NCBI RefSeq assembly: GCF_032854445.1
Contig: NC_088302.1
Span: 45,790,521-45,854,520, forward strand
Direction of reading: 5' to 3'
Source of the DNA: Liolophura sinensis
Taxonomy: Eukaryota > Mollusca > Polyplacophora > Chitonida > Chitonidae
DNA: 64,000 nucleotides
Both the position numbers and the translations under genes were made by a program. The notes under the pieces are model-generated. The model made no database searches and was not told the origin of the DNA. It saw nothing but the letters and a program-made list of their open reading frames with translations. Position 1 is the stretch's first letter, and each line of letters starts with the position of its first letter. This document shows, piece by piece, positions 39,101 to 45,900 of the stretch.

Positions 39101-39476
39101 ACCTCGTCCACGTACAAGATAACACTGATATTCTCAGCAATACTCATCTATCAGATACCAAAATGCTAACACAAACCTGTTCTGCGCCACGACGTAGCTG
39201 TTTTTCTCTTTCATACTGTGTCAACAGCTGTTCATTATCATCACGTAACAGTTCTAATTCAACTTCCGATTCTTGCTTTTCTGCATACGCTTGATCCAAG
39301 CTTTCTAATATACCAACAACAAGAGGCATGAGTTCTTTAACAACATCTTCGTCATACTTTTTGATCATTCGTTCGAACTCCTTGTAAACGCTGGATGCCA
39401 GTGACTGCACTTTTTCAGACATGACATGTCCTTCATCCGTCGTGCCGTACACCGTCTCTACCATTCCAGCCTCCAT
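22..39476 (-). CDS. MAPK8IP3: JIP3/JIP4 family scaffold protein (JNK-interacting protein, Sunday driver/UNC-16), 3'-partial
   Basis: Known family role: cytoplasmic scaffold that binds JNK-pathway kinases, kinesin-1, dynein/dynactin and small GTPases (ARF6, Rabs) and controls axonal and lysosomal transport. Seen here: 30 coding exons with consistent phases, about 1,345 codons. Order: RH1 domain (residues 1-100; [17 protein letters not shown]), coiled coil (101-165), Ser/Pro-rich linker (195-444), microexons (471-497), second leucine zipper (498-586; [17 protein letters not shown]), RH2 domain (587-648; [20 protein letters not shown]), a basic stretch and conserved core (732-919), a variable linker, then the WD40-like C-terminal region (1070 on; [17 protein letters not shown]). 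The last ~180 residues expected from vertebrate homologues lie before base 1. The start ATG fits the family N terminus. It is probably the single ancestor-like copy of vertebrate JIP3 and JIP4. Its start codon lies 317 bp from that of the divergent AtuA-like gene. Confidence 0.95.
739..910 (-). CDS. MAPK8IP3: JIP exon 29: [14 protein letters not shown]
   Basis: 172 nt, acceptor TCTACAG, donor GTACGA. Contains [20 protein letters not shown] and [16 protein letters not shown], the most conserved stretch of the family. Confidence 0.97.
1191..1342 (-). CDS. MAPK8IP3: JIP exon 28: [10 protein letters not shown]
   Basis: 152 nt, acceptor CTTGCAG, donor GTGAGT. Encodes [20 protein letters not shown] followed by IRCMTIV and VWCGYKN, conserved propeller strands. 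Confidence 0.96.
1652..1719 (-). CDS. MAPK8IP3: JIP exon 27: [12 protein letters not shown]
   Basis: 68 nt, acceptor GTTTTCAG, donor GTGAGC. Encodes [20 protein letters not shown], matching VKGRVLVALADGTLAIFHR of JIP3. Confidence 0.95.
1929..2047. mobile_element. 119-bp fold-back MITE (GGGCCCAGTTTCACAAAG)
   Basis: Perfect inverted termini GGGCCCAGTTTCACAAAG and CTTTGTGAAACTGGGCCC, no coding capacity. In the JIP intron between exons 26 and 27, only 42 bp from exon 26. Confidence 0.88.
2089..2169 (-). CDS. MAPK8IP3: JIP exon 26: [10 protein letters not shown]
   Basis: 81 nt, acceptor TTTCAAG, donor GTGAGT. Encodes [20 protein letters not shown], nearly identical to vertebrate JIP4. Confidence 0.95.
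2527..2767 (-). CDS. MAPK8IP3: JIP exon 25: DPLG to [10 protein letters not shown]
   Basis: 241 nt, acceptor ACTACAG, donor GTAAAA. Opens with DPLGVTGAT (JIP4 has TDPLGVQ), ends [17 protein letters not shown], the start of the conserved C-terminal propeller-like domain. Confidence 0.95.
3629..3718 (-). CDS. MAPK8IP3: JIP exon 24: candidate linker exon
   Basis: Acceptor GTGGACAG in the right phase, encoding [20 protein letters not shown] and more. The donor is unclear: GTGCTT at 3628 is assumed, but GTGAAT or GTGTTA inside the exon also keep phase 1. It may be optional. Confidence 0.4.
4290..4358 (-). CDS. MAPK8IP3: JIP exon 23: variable acidic linker
   Basis: 69 nt, phase 1-1, acceptor CTTCTCAG, strong donor GTAAGT. 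Encodes [20 protein letters not shown]. Splice and phase support only. Confidence 0.75.
4474..4735 (-). mobile_element. tRNA-derived SINE, near full length, with target-site duplication
   Basis: On the minus strand it reads a tRNA-like head, a conserved body (GTATAAGTGAAATATTCTTG) and an AATAAATAAATA tail. Flanked by TGCAGTTTTTA at 4463-4473 and 4736-4746. Lies in the JIP intron between exons 22 and 23. Confidence 0.88.
4907..4978 (-). CDS. MAPK8IP3: JIP exon 22: variable linker
   Basis: 72 nt, phase 1-1, acceptor TTTAACAG, donor GTGGGT. Encodes [20 protein letters not shown]. Supported by splice sites and phase; could be a cassette exon. Confidence 0.7.
5428..5646 (-). CDS. MAPK8IP3: JIP exon 21: SDYP and [11 protein letters not shown]
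   Basis: 219 nt, acceptor GATACAG, donor GTAAAG. Begins [11 protein letters not shown] and contains [13 protein letters not shown], collinear with ETDYP and GGITVVGCSAEG in JIP4; the rest is variable linker. Confidence 0.93.
5891..7290. repeat. 63/64-bp minisatellite made of JIP exon 20 end plus its 5' splice site, about 22 copies
   Basis: Units begin near 5891, 5955, 6019, 6081, 6145 and so on to 7220, and end at the parental exon boundary near 7283. On the minus strand each unit reads CATCTCTCCATTGCTAGTGT then ACCAG or ACAG and GTATGCAC or GCATGCAC. That is the last ~26 nt of exon 20 and its donor. The array fills most of the 1,624-bp intron. Copies nearest exon 20 are most diverged; the central copies are nearly identical. 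Because 63 is divisible by 3, long open frames occur on both strands. Confidence 0.95.
7271..7448 (-). CDS. MAPK8IP3: JIP exon 20: FVWICTST / [10 protein letters not shown]
   Basis: 178 nt, acceptor TTCTTCAG, donor CAG|GTATGC. Encodes [20 protein letters not shown], matching SSLVWICTSTHS of JIP4. Its last ~26 nt and splice donor are the source of the 63/64-bp array filling the next intron. Confidence 0.96.
7449..9835 (-). other. MAPK8IP3: JIP intron between exons 19 and 20
   Basis: 2.4 kb, AT-rich. Apart from the duplication at 9093-9178, no coding, RNA or mobile feature was recognised. Confidence 0.7.
9093..9178. repeat. ~46-bp direct duplication
   Basis: GACAGAGTAGCTYCCCTTGG, then TCACACCATACATGT..CTATTTT, occurs twice in succession. 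Confidence 0.8.
9836..9994 (-). CDS. MAPK8IP3: JIP exon 19: [11 protein letters not shown] motif
   Basis: Exactly 53 codons, phase 0 at both ends, acceptor TACCCAG, donor GTGGTT. Encodes [20 protein letters not shown], a strongly conserved JIP3/4 block. Confidence 0.96.
10476..10701 (-). CDS. MAPK8IP3: JIP exon 18: basic region and GWSLP motif
   Basis: 226 nt, acceptor CGTACAG, donor GTGAGA. Encodes [20 protein letters not shown], then YGWSLPAKF and [17 protein letters not shown], collinear with JIP3/4. Confidence 0.96.
11945..11998. repeat. 26-bp direct duplication
   Basis: AGGTATGGGTTGGTTTCTCA followed by AACACAA occurs twice, back to back. Confidence 0.85.
12407..12491. repeat. 21-bp tandem repeat x4
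   Basis: Four units of GTTTGTCCTGACTCGGCTGC with few changes, inside the JIP intron between exons 17 and 18. Confidence 0.85.
13312..13492 (-). CDS. MAPK8IP3: JIP exon 17: VKYNAP / AKAYDFL region
   Basis: Donor GTAAGT. Contains [12 protein letters not shown] and [14 protein letters not shown], matching LKYNAPTSHV and KAFDFLSEE of JIP4. Two acceptors 6 nt apart (13492 or 13486) are in the same frame; the first is assumed. Confidence 0.88.
13819..13967. mobile_element. MITE-like inverted repeat (GGTTGTTCAAAAGTGTATTA)
   Basis: Left ACTGGTTGTTCAAAAGTGTA, right TACACTTTTAAACAACTGGG. Confidence 0.75.
14545..15550. repeat. Degenerate minisatellite in the large JIP intron (CACTTGTACAAATCAACA)
   Basis: Between 14870 and 15190 units of roughly 40-43 bp share CACTTGTACAAATCAACA and GCCAACCCTCACACAGCA. 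Flanking units are longer (~70 bp; TAGCACACTTTTGTCCTTAT) and more decayed. All share ATCAACAGTAGCCAA. Confidence 0.85.
15745..16010. mobile_element. Second dispersed repeat family, copy 1
   Basis: Begins ATGCTCGGGGTTTTACATTG. It looks like a non-autonomous element distinct from the main SINE and is related to the piece at 22550. Family unknown. Confidence 0.4.
16185..16300 (-). mobile_element. Degraded SINE fragment
   Basis: GCACTCAAGAATATTCACTT and CACGACGGCTGTCAATCTAA match the SINE body. Confidence 0.55.
16865..16985. repeat. ~40-bp tandem repeat x3
   Basis: Three copies of GGAAGAGCTTGCTTGTTAGA followed by GTCTAGTCATAACTACATT. Confidence 0.85.
17118..17195 (+). other. tRNA-like fragment
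   Basis: GGATAGCTCAGATGGTAGA resembles box A and TGAGTTTGAGTCTCACGC resembles box B, but acceptor and anticodon stems do not pair. Likely a tRNA pseudogene or SINE head. Confidence 0.4.
19353..19532. mobile_element. piggyBac-type MITE with TTAA target sites
   Basis: TTAA at both ends (19353-19356, 19529-19532), with ~45-bp imperfect inverted termini TTAAAGGGATACAGAATCGA and AATTCTGTATCCCTTTAA. TTAA duplication is typical of piggyBac elements; no transposase here. Confidence 0.75.
20173..20240 (-). CDS. MAPK8IP3: JIP exon 16: proline-rich segment after RH2
   Basis: Acceptor GTTTCAG gives [18 protein letters not shown] then STKK, matching the WQFFSRLFSS...TTKK stretch of JIP3/4. The 3' end is uncertain: the phase-compatible donor (A|GTTACC at 20172) is weak. 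Confidence 0.75.
20241..22329 (-). other. MAPK8IP3: JIP intron between exons 15 and 16
   Basis: 2.1 kb with no feature recognised. Confidence 0.7.
22330..22517 (-). CDS. MAPK8IP3: JIP exon 15: RH2 domain
   Basis: 188 nt, acceptor CTTTAG, donor GTAAGT. Contains [20 protein letters not shown] and [16 protein letters not shown], nearly unchanged from vertebrate JIP3. This RILP-homology 2 segment is known to bind Rab GTPases. Confidence 0.97.
22550..22690. mobile_element. Second dispersed repeat family, copy 2 fragment
   Basis: GTCGTACTTAACAATTTTTC followed by AGTCATACGAC, directly upstream (in gene sense) of JIP exon 15. Confidence 0.4.
23017..23164 (-). CDS. MAPK8IP3: JIP exon 14: coiled coil
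   Basis: 148 nt, acceptor TACCACAG, donor GTAAGC, phase 0 out. Encodes a long Lys/Glu coiled coil ([20 protein letters not shown]) linking the zipper to RH2. Confidence 0.93.
23750..23806 (-). CDS. MAPK8IP3: JIP exon 13: leucine zipper
   Basis: 57 nt, acceptor TTCCTAG, donor GTAATA. Encodes [18 protein letters not shown], conserved zipper region that in vertebrates binds kinesin light chain and ARF6. Confidence 0.95.
24243..24476. mobile_element. ~234-bp MITE-like element with ~45-bp inverted termini
   Basis: Left GAGATCTTTAGCCTTGAGTC, AAAATTTCAA; right TTGAAGTTTTGACTTAAATC, TAAGATTGCTTCGTTATCCC. Confidence 0.75.
24516..24576 (-). CDS. MAPK8IP3: JIP exon 12: leucine zipper start
   Basis: 61 nt, acceptor TTTCTAG, donor GTAAGT. 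Encodes [20 protein letters not shown], near-identical to vertebrate JIP3/4. Confidence 0.95.
25240..25490 (+). mobile_element. Degraded SINE or relative
   Basis: Ends AGTATAAGTTAAAAATTCTT then GAGTACGGCATTTAAC, like the SINE 3' body; the head differs. Confidence 0.5.
25640..25657 (-). CDS. MAPK8IP3: JIP exon 11: 18-nt phase-1 microexon (SDNFF)
   Basis: Strong pyrimidine tract and CTTACAG acceptor, GTAAGA donor. Encodes VSDNFF directly before GMGKEV. Vertebrate JIP3 has SVRDDFF at the same place, so homology and splice signals agree. Confidence 0.82.
26809..26835 (-). CDS. MAPK8IP3: JIP exon 10: candidate 27-nt phase-1 microexon
   Basis: Pyrimidine-rich tract and CATGCTCAG acceptor, weaker donor GTAGGC. 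Encodes DDGEQGGEI in phase 1-1. No homology support; it may be used only in some tissues or not at all. Confidence 0.4.
27768..27803 (-). CDS. MAPK8IP3: JIP exon 9: 36-nt phase-1 microexon
   Basis: Bounded by TTGTAG and GTAAGA. Adds [12 protein letters not shown] in frame and can be skipped without frame change. No clear counterpart recalled in vertebrate JIPs, so support is splice sites and phase. Confidence 0.65.
28078..28154 (-). CDS. MAPK8IP3: JIP exon 8: GDVDxGAD block
   Basis: 77 nt, donor GTATGG, ends in phase 1. Encodes [20 protein letters not shown], matching the family motif IGDVDEGAD just before the second leucine zipper. Confidence 0.93.
28517..28613 (-). CDS. MAPK8IP3: JIP exon 7: STPELD block
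   Basis: 97 nt, acceptor CTGTAG, donor GTAAAC. Encodes [22 protein letters not shown] is conserved in JIP3 and JIP4. Confidence 0.92.
29840..30217 (-). CDS. MAPK8IP3: JIP exon 6: disordered linker
   Basis: 378 nt, acceptor GCCATAG, donor GTGAGT, phases fit both neighbours. Encodes a Ser/Val/Glu/Lys-rich linker (residues 287-412) with no domain recognised. The region is poorly conserved in the family, so support rests on the open frame and splice sites. Confidence 0.8.
31502..31776 (-). CDS. MAPK8IP3: JIP exon 5: linker with possible JNK-docking motif
   Basis: 275 nt, donor GTGAGT. Begins [17 protein letters not shown]. The RPVSMIY stretch sits where vertebrate JIP3 has the JNK-docking sequence RPTSLNVF; equivalence is inferred from position. 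The rest is Ser/Asp/Thr-rich and probably disordered. Confidence 0.88.
32047..32138 (-). CDS. MAPK8IP3: JIP exon 4
   Basis: 92 nt, TTTTTTCAG acceptor, GTAATA donor, phase 2 out. Encodes [17 protein letters not shown], equivalent to the end of the first coiled coil (YVEHIERSKM in vertebrates). Confidence 0.9.
32548..32618 (-). CDS. MAPK8IP3: JIP exon 3: coiled coil
   Basis: 71 nt between a TTTCAG acceptor and GTAAGC donor. Encodes [20 protein letters not shown], matching the conserved [15 protein letters not shown] block of vertebrate JIP4. Confidence 0.92.
33196..33416. repeat. Spaced direct repeat (two ~50-bp copies)
   Basis: AACTAGTTTAGCRMAACRCC then AAACTGAATG appears twice, about 155 bp apart. 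Confidence 0.65.
34302..34497 (-). mobile_element. tRNA-derived SINE, head truncated, with TSD
   Basis: Same family; body and tail intact, tRNA head shortened. Flanked by TGCCATGA at 34294-34301 and 34498-34505. Confidence 0.85.
34549..34669 (-). CDS. MAPK8IP3: JIP exon 2: coiled coil
   Basis: 121 nt, acceptor TTGACAG, donor GTAAGG, residues 101-140 ([19 protein letters not shown]). Charged heptad-like pattern continuing from RH1, as in JIP3/4. Confidence 0.9.
35241..35368 (+). mobile_element. SINE fragment, 5' truncated
   Basis: Carries the body CGTCGTATAAGTGAAATATT and tail AATAAATAAATAAA. Confidence 0.8.
37143..37202. repeat. ~22-bp AT-rich tandem repeat x3
   Basis: Three copies of AATAGTAAACAAGCCAATAA-like units in JIP intron 1. 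Confidence 0.7.
37511..37637. mobile_element. Second copy of the GGGCCCAGTTTCACAAA MITE family
   Basis: Starts GGGCCCAGTTTCACAAAT, ends CTTTGTGAAACCGGATC. The centre differs from the 1929 copy. Confidence 0.75.
38515..38682. mobile_element. MITE-like inverted repeat in JIP intron 1
   Basis: AATAAGTCACACTCGCATTT is mirrored by GAAATGTGAATGTGACTTAT about 145 bp away. Confidence 0.65.
39177..39476 (-). CDS. MAPK8IP3: JIP exon 1: start codon and RH1 domain
   Basis: Exactly 100 codons, ending in phase 0 at CAG|GTTTGT. Residues [19 protein letters not shown] are near-identical to the RILP-homology 1 region of vertebrate JIP3/4, known to bind motor and Rab-related partners. Confidence 0.95.
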
Positions 39477-39793
39477 ATTGGTGTAAATTTCTGGGAGTAT
39501 ATGAAATTAATGAATCATTTACAACTTAGCGTCCGAATCGTCCTGTCCTTTTATCCCCCTTTGAGACAAAATATGTCTAAAATAACAGCGTCCTGGCCCA
39601 TCCTACAGCGACATTTCATTACCGATGTAAATCTAGCATCATGTGATCTCTGGACATGCGCAGTTGATGTAAACACAAGCACTCTGGGTAATGACCCCAT
39701 TCCCATGTGCTCGTTCTCGAATTACACATCTTTTAAAACGCAAACTATTGTGAACATAACTGTTTGTTAGTCCCCTAGGAACGAGATCAAGCG
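39477..39793. promoter_or_regulatory. Probable bidirectional promoter between JIP and AtuA-like genes
   Basis: 317 bp separate two divergent ATGs. It must hold both 5' UTRs and both start sites unless upstream non-coding exons exist. A CATGCGCAG at 39655 resembles a half NRF1 site, a factor common in bidirectional promoters of mitochondrial genes. No clear TATA box was seen. Confidence 0.6.
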
Positions 39794-39983
39794 ATGGCGA
39801 GCTTGTTGACGTATCGCGCACTCCGCAAATCTGCAGCTTTTCAAAGATGGCATCAAAATTGTGCACCAGCATTACTTGCCGCCGTCGTCGACCGACAAAG
39901 CAAGCAGTATTCTCGATTATTACCTGGAAAACCAGTAAAAATTGGCTGTGCCAGCGGGTTTTGGGGTGACACCGCAGTTGCTG
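39794..39983 (+). CDS. AtuA-like exon 1: presequence and GFWGDTA motif
   Basis: ATG in GCGATGG context; donor G|GTAAAA. Residues 1-63, ending [14 protein letters not shown], the first conserved family motif. Confidence 0.92.
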
Positions 39984-42900
39984 GTAAAATGTACCACTTG
40001 ATTCTACCGAGCGCTATAAGTTACATGAGTGCGCAGAGTTACTCCCCCTGTCCAAGAAAACACCATCATGTAAACCATTTTAAATTACAATTTTTATTTA
40101 TACATACCAGGTAGGCCCTATATCATATGAAAATACCCAACTGGAGACCAAATACACCGCTACTCATTTTTCTGCAAGGTCTCTGGTTTTCAAGAACATC
40201 TAGTAAGATACCAATTTTGAAACCCTCTCACAATGTTCCTATCAGTCAAAAGACATAGTTTCAGTTCCCATACAGAAGTGCAAAATACATGTAATACATC
40301 GCGAGGTTTTTCACCGTGGCCTTATAACAACAAGAACAGTGTTTCAGTCTTTGCATGTTATCTTTTGGGACCTCTGTGGCTCAGTTGGTTTGCACACTAG
40401 TGCAGCGTTATTTCCCAGGAGCCTCTCACCAATGCAGTCGCTGTGAGTTCAAGTCCAGCTTGTGCTGGCTTCCTCCCTCTCCGGCCATTTGTGGGAAGGT
40501 CTGTTGGCAACCTACTGATGGTCGTGGGTTTCCCCTGGGCTGTGCCTGGTTTCCTCCCACCATACTGCTGGCCGCCGTCCGATCAGTGACATTCTTGAGT
40601 AAAATGTATAATCGTAAGCGTAAAACAATAATCAAATAAATAAATAAGCTATCTTTTAAACATGATTATGACAAGTGCAAAGCCTGTGCAAGTCATTCAC
40701 CCCAATTTTTTTTTTTATACAGCGAATATTGAAGGCCTAATGCTTGCATGCAGCTTGCAAATCTTGCATACATGTATCATCCATAGACCTGAATTCAAAG
40801 CAAAGTAACTTGTTTAGACCATTGCTCATCACAAGACTGGCAAGCCAGAAGAAATGTCTGCACTTTCATATAATTAGTCGAAACAACATTTCAGGATTCT
40901 TACGAGTTCATGCGCAGGTTTGGACGATACATGATGGGGCTGTCACAAAGTGACGTACGTGGCTGAAAGTAGTCATTGAACATCACCATTGGCGGCTAGC
41001 CCTAAAATCACGTCTTTTTTCCGCATTAGTTTGTGAGGAACCTGGCCTTATCCCACCTAAACCTGTGTGAACTGGCAAGACTGCCAAAATGCTGATATGC
41101 AGTTTATTACATGGTGTTTATAATCTCAGGCGCTCTTCCCTAATTGTGAAAATCTACCTGAAGCACTCCTAAATGTGGCTTATGGCGTATACCAACAATA
41201 TTAACATGCTGTACTTTGCACACTACTTTTAGGCCATTCAAGCTACCATGTAGGAGGCCTACATGTATATGTGTTCTATCATGATTAAAATCAAGATTTG
41301 TAAGTTACATAAAGACACCCTGACCCTCACTATATGGCTTGTTCTTGTTGACAGTGGCTGAAGGATTTCATTGTGGTGTATAGTAATGCCATTTTAACTG
41401 CTAATATTAATTGCCCTGATTCTCAACCTCTTCATATATGAAACAGCATCTTTCAGTGCCAGTTATACCTCTTTTCAGTTTGATTTTAGATACAAAACTA
41501 TACCGGTATCTGTTGAGTTGGCCAATTTTGAGGCTTGATAAGAAGTATAATTGCATCAGTATAATTGTGTTTGAATAATTAGCCATGAAAAGTTTGAAAA
41601 ATTACAATAACAGATTTGACATACAAGTACAAATATAGATTTACATGGTATTCAGTTTACTGTCAGAGGTTGATAGTGTAGAAAAAATGTAGAAAAATGA
41701 TTTGAATTATGTAATTCTGTTATGTTGCAGCACCACAGCTGATTTATGGAGCTAAACTGGACTTCCTTGTCTTTGACTATTTATCAGAAATCACCATGTC
41801 ACTTTTGACAGCAGCCAAAAACAAGTCTCCGGTAAGTGAGCATACCTTAATTGATTACACCTTACAGTCCTGAGTGTAGACAGGTGGTCTTGTTTCTCCC
41901 AGCTGTTAGAGGTTAAGCACCTGTCAGAAGGTGGGTTGTCTTTGTGGGATATGACAGTGCTCATATGAGGGTGGGGTCATTTTGTTATGTGTGTGTTTGG
42001 GGAGGAGGGGGAGATGGTGCACACAAAACCTGCCACATGTAGATGCATCAGTCGTTGAGTAGCCCCTACAGAATGAATCTTTAGTATATCCTGGGACTAA
42101 CTGTTATATTAGTCCCAGGTATATCTCAGTGGGCAAGTGGTCAACCTGTGGTTAAGGTATCCCGATGGCCTTGAACGTCAGAAGGTCTTCCAGCAACTTG
42201 TGGATGGTTGAGGGTTTCTTCCTATGATAATGGTAGCTGCTATCATAGGAAATATTCGAGGGTACAATGTAAACCACCAGTGAATCAAATACATGTATGA
42301 TTAAATAATGGCTTTGTGTAAATCATGTTGTGGTCTACATACATGACCATCTCAATGGCCAAGCAAAGTCAGGCCATGGGTTACCTGTGGGTAACTCAAT
42401 GGCCAAGTGTTCATCAAGAACTAGTTTAGGTGTCTTAATTACTCAGTATGTTAATCAGACTGGTGTGGGTGTTTTAGGGGCCTCCATGGCCAAGGTGGTT
42501 AGTGTGCCTGCACAATGACCCAATAGCTATGAGTCCAGCTCATTCCTCTTCCTCTCCTCTCAATCCAGCAATCAGTGGAAGGATCTTCTAGCAACCTTTG
42601 GATGGTCATGGGGGGATAAGGGGTCCGGACATATTCCCCCCTGGACATTTCCCTTCCGGAAAATCCCCCCGCTGGACAATCACCCCCCCCCCCCAAACCA
42701 CCCCCCCCCCGGACAATACCAGGTTATGGCTAGGTTATTAGATGTTTATTGACATGTTATGCTGGCTGCCGTTGTATAAGTGGAATATTCTTGAGTGCAG
42801 CGTAATACAACAATCAAATAAGTCATATAAATATGGTTGGCTAGGATATAAATTTGGAGGAAAAAAAAACAACTCAAATTTGGAAGATTGAAGTGTAAAA

Positions 42901-45900
42901 TGACAGAAAAACACCATACAAAGATCTGTCAAAGAACGTGTTCAGTAATTAAGGTCATCATTCAGAAGAGGGTCTAAACCGCTAACCTTTGGTAAGTTAC
43001 TGATAAAGTTTCTTTTGTAATGCAAACAAATATCCACACCATATTCATCAAAAACGAATGGTCTTAACCACAGCCCCATGTGCACTGTGAGCAGGAGAAT
43101 CAATAAACTTTCTGTCCAAAGCTAGAACTGACCCAGTGTCCAGCAATTGAAAGATAAGAGTCTTAAACCCTCTGCAAAGATATACATGCAAAACATTATA
43201 AATTTTCCTTTCAATATGACAAATGTAGCTCATCATATGAATGTGTACAGTGTACAAGTTTAGTAATACTAATGTTCTAGCGATACACATGTGGCATATG
43301 ACATATCAGTGGCATCTGAAATGCCGCAGAGAATACATGGATGTTGAAATTCATGTCATGATGTTGTGCAATCCATCATTAAGACTTGTCATAATTGACT
43401 ATCTGATTAACATACAAGTGAACAAACACATAACATCACTCATGGCATATATGTGGGGCTTCATTTTGATTTGATTGATTGGTGTTTAATGCCATGTTCA
43501 AGAATTTTTTTACCTATTTGACAGTAGGTAAAAAGATACATAAATAAATGTTACTAAATCATATTAAAATCTTTGTGGCCATTTCCTTTCTTATTGGGAA
43601 TCCAGTTAAATTATGCTTCTTTTCTTGATTAGATCAAGTCTGATGTATGTAATTTGCTTTGATACGTTAGGATATGGGGTATGCTCCTGACTTTGTTCAA
43701 GTGGCCATTTCACCATTTATTCGTGACATCAAAAACAAAGGTAAGTACAAAGTAAGTCATCATTTTAATTTGCTCGAGCTGACTGAATTTTGGCTGCATG
43801 ACAGTGCCAGCTGTTACAAGAAACTTTGTCATTCGGGAACTTTGTGCACAATATAGGACATTGAACATTTTGAAAATGAATAACTGAAAAACAACAAGAG
43901 GAACTGAAGTGTGTTAAAGGCAAAGAGTTTCATCAGTCGACAAACCATAGAACAATATTGCCCTGACTAGAACATGGCTTACCACTCACAAGTGTTATGT
44001 GGGTCAGAATATTTTTTTAGAGCCTGAATTATTTGAAAAATATACAAACTTCTATGTTATGCATTTTCAAGGTGTGTGGGACTAGGTATACATGTAGAAG
44101 CAGAGTTTGGCACGTCTTTCCAGTGAAACAGTTTAATAAATGTATCTGCCTGTTACATGAAATATTGTGATATAACTGTTATAATGTTGATGGTAATGGG
44201 AGTGGCCAAGCAAAGTAAAACTGAACATAGCTGTACATGGAGGAAACTTCGTGTATCTCATTGCATTATGTAGGGCTATTTGAGACTATAGACACGTGGG
44301 GATTTTACGTGTTTGTGTATGAGACGGTAGAAAACAGATGGCATGGAAAGGTGTAGGGAAATAAACAACTTTGAGATTTTTAGTAATTCTGAATTATAGT
44401 ATGTTTGACAGCGGAACTGTGCACATCACATGTAAATTGGGAATGGCAAACAAGCTTAGTTTTAGATATGCAGGGCCATGGAGCAGTGTAGGCTTGGCGG
44501 TGTGAATGATAACTATGAATTGCAGAAATGAGCAGAAATTTAATGATTCTGCTGATATAAGTAATAGGTATTTATTTTACCCTATACATGATGATTTGTT
44601 TTTTGCTTCACCAAGGTATCCGGATCATCAGTAATGCAGGGGGTGTTAATCCTTTAAGTTGTGGTGCTAAAATCCAGGAGGCAGCCTCTGCAGCAGGAGT
44701 TGATATAAAGGTTGCTGTGGTGACGGGAGATGACCTTTTACCCCAGGTGCAGTATCACAATGTGGTTCGCTTTATGTGTCATTTCCATCTTTTCTACCGA
44801 ATTTGAATGTTTTTCACTTTAATGTGTTCTGTGTGATTCAGAAATCCTGAATGAATTACATCAATGCATGCTCTCAGTTTTGGACAGTAGTCCAGACTGG
44901 CACTCTACCTGATAGGAAAATGAAACTAATTATTATGGTGCTTGAATCTTGTTTGCAGCTTTGGCTATAGCTTTACGTCAGGACTTTCATTGGTGTGCGG
45001 CACATGGTGTTAAGCCAGGCTTTTGCCTGTCTCCCATTGCCTCATCTCCGCACCATGACGAACCTCATACACGTGTATCATAATAGGAAATTCTTTTGTG
45101 CAACTACTTGTCAGTTTTGAAAAACAGCTTTTGATGTCATTCTTAAAGCTCATTGTTAGGTGATTTTTCTGTTCCTTGGTTGGCATTTACTGTTTTGTAC
45201 CCTGTAACTTGACCATCATTTATTTTTATTACAATGACGCACCATTCCTAAAGATAAATGAAAGATGTGTGATATTATGTGTTAAATAATTTAATTTCTT
45301 TACATCTGAAGTCTTCAGAGTTGGCAAAAGCTGGTGTTAAGGATATGGATTCTGGTCGTGAATTCCCGCCAAATGTGCACAGTATGAATGCTTATCTAGG
45401 GTAAGATATCATTCGTCTGATTGTGCTCTGGGTGGTACATCTAGTGTCATTTGTCAGTTCTCATTTATCTGAAAACTAAGGCATGATAAATGATAGTACA
45501 GTTTGTTTGAATACATTAATGTTTGTATCAGGCATGGCTTGTATTTCAAATGTAGGCGTCTAATGAAATTGCAAGTTGTGTTTTGAAACAAAGAAGTGTT
45601 GTTGTTTTTTTTTTTAAATTTAATGATCTATTAAAGCATAACAATATGCTTGTAGCAACAACCAACAGTGTATTTGTGTTCTTTTTGGCCAGCGCTGGCC
45701 CTATAGCCCGAGCGCTGTCGTTGGGAGCAGATGTCGTCATCACAGGGAGGTGTGCTGACAGCGCTCTGGCTCTCGCACCTTTGCTGTACTCGGTATGTTC
45801 TTGTGATTTTTTTGCACAAATATTGTCAAAGTTTTCTAGATTCTGAGCAGTCACAGTCTGAGTAGTGTACTGTAAGTTTTTCAGGTTCTAGTTTGCTGGA

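Larger units (their letters stand above)
34670..39176 (-). other. MAPK8IP3: JIP intron 1
   Basis: 4.5 kb first intron with one SINE fragment, two MITE-like elements and a 22-bp repeat. First introns often hold enhancers, but no specific motif cluster was identified. Confidence 0.75.
41832..43670 (+). other. AtuA-like intron 2
   Basis: 1.8 kb, mostly old SINE copies and the C-rich repeat. Confidence 0.8.
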
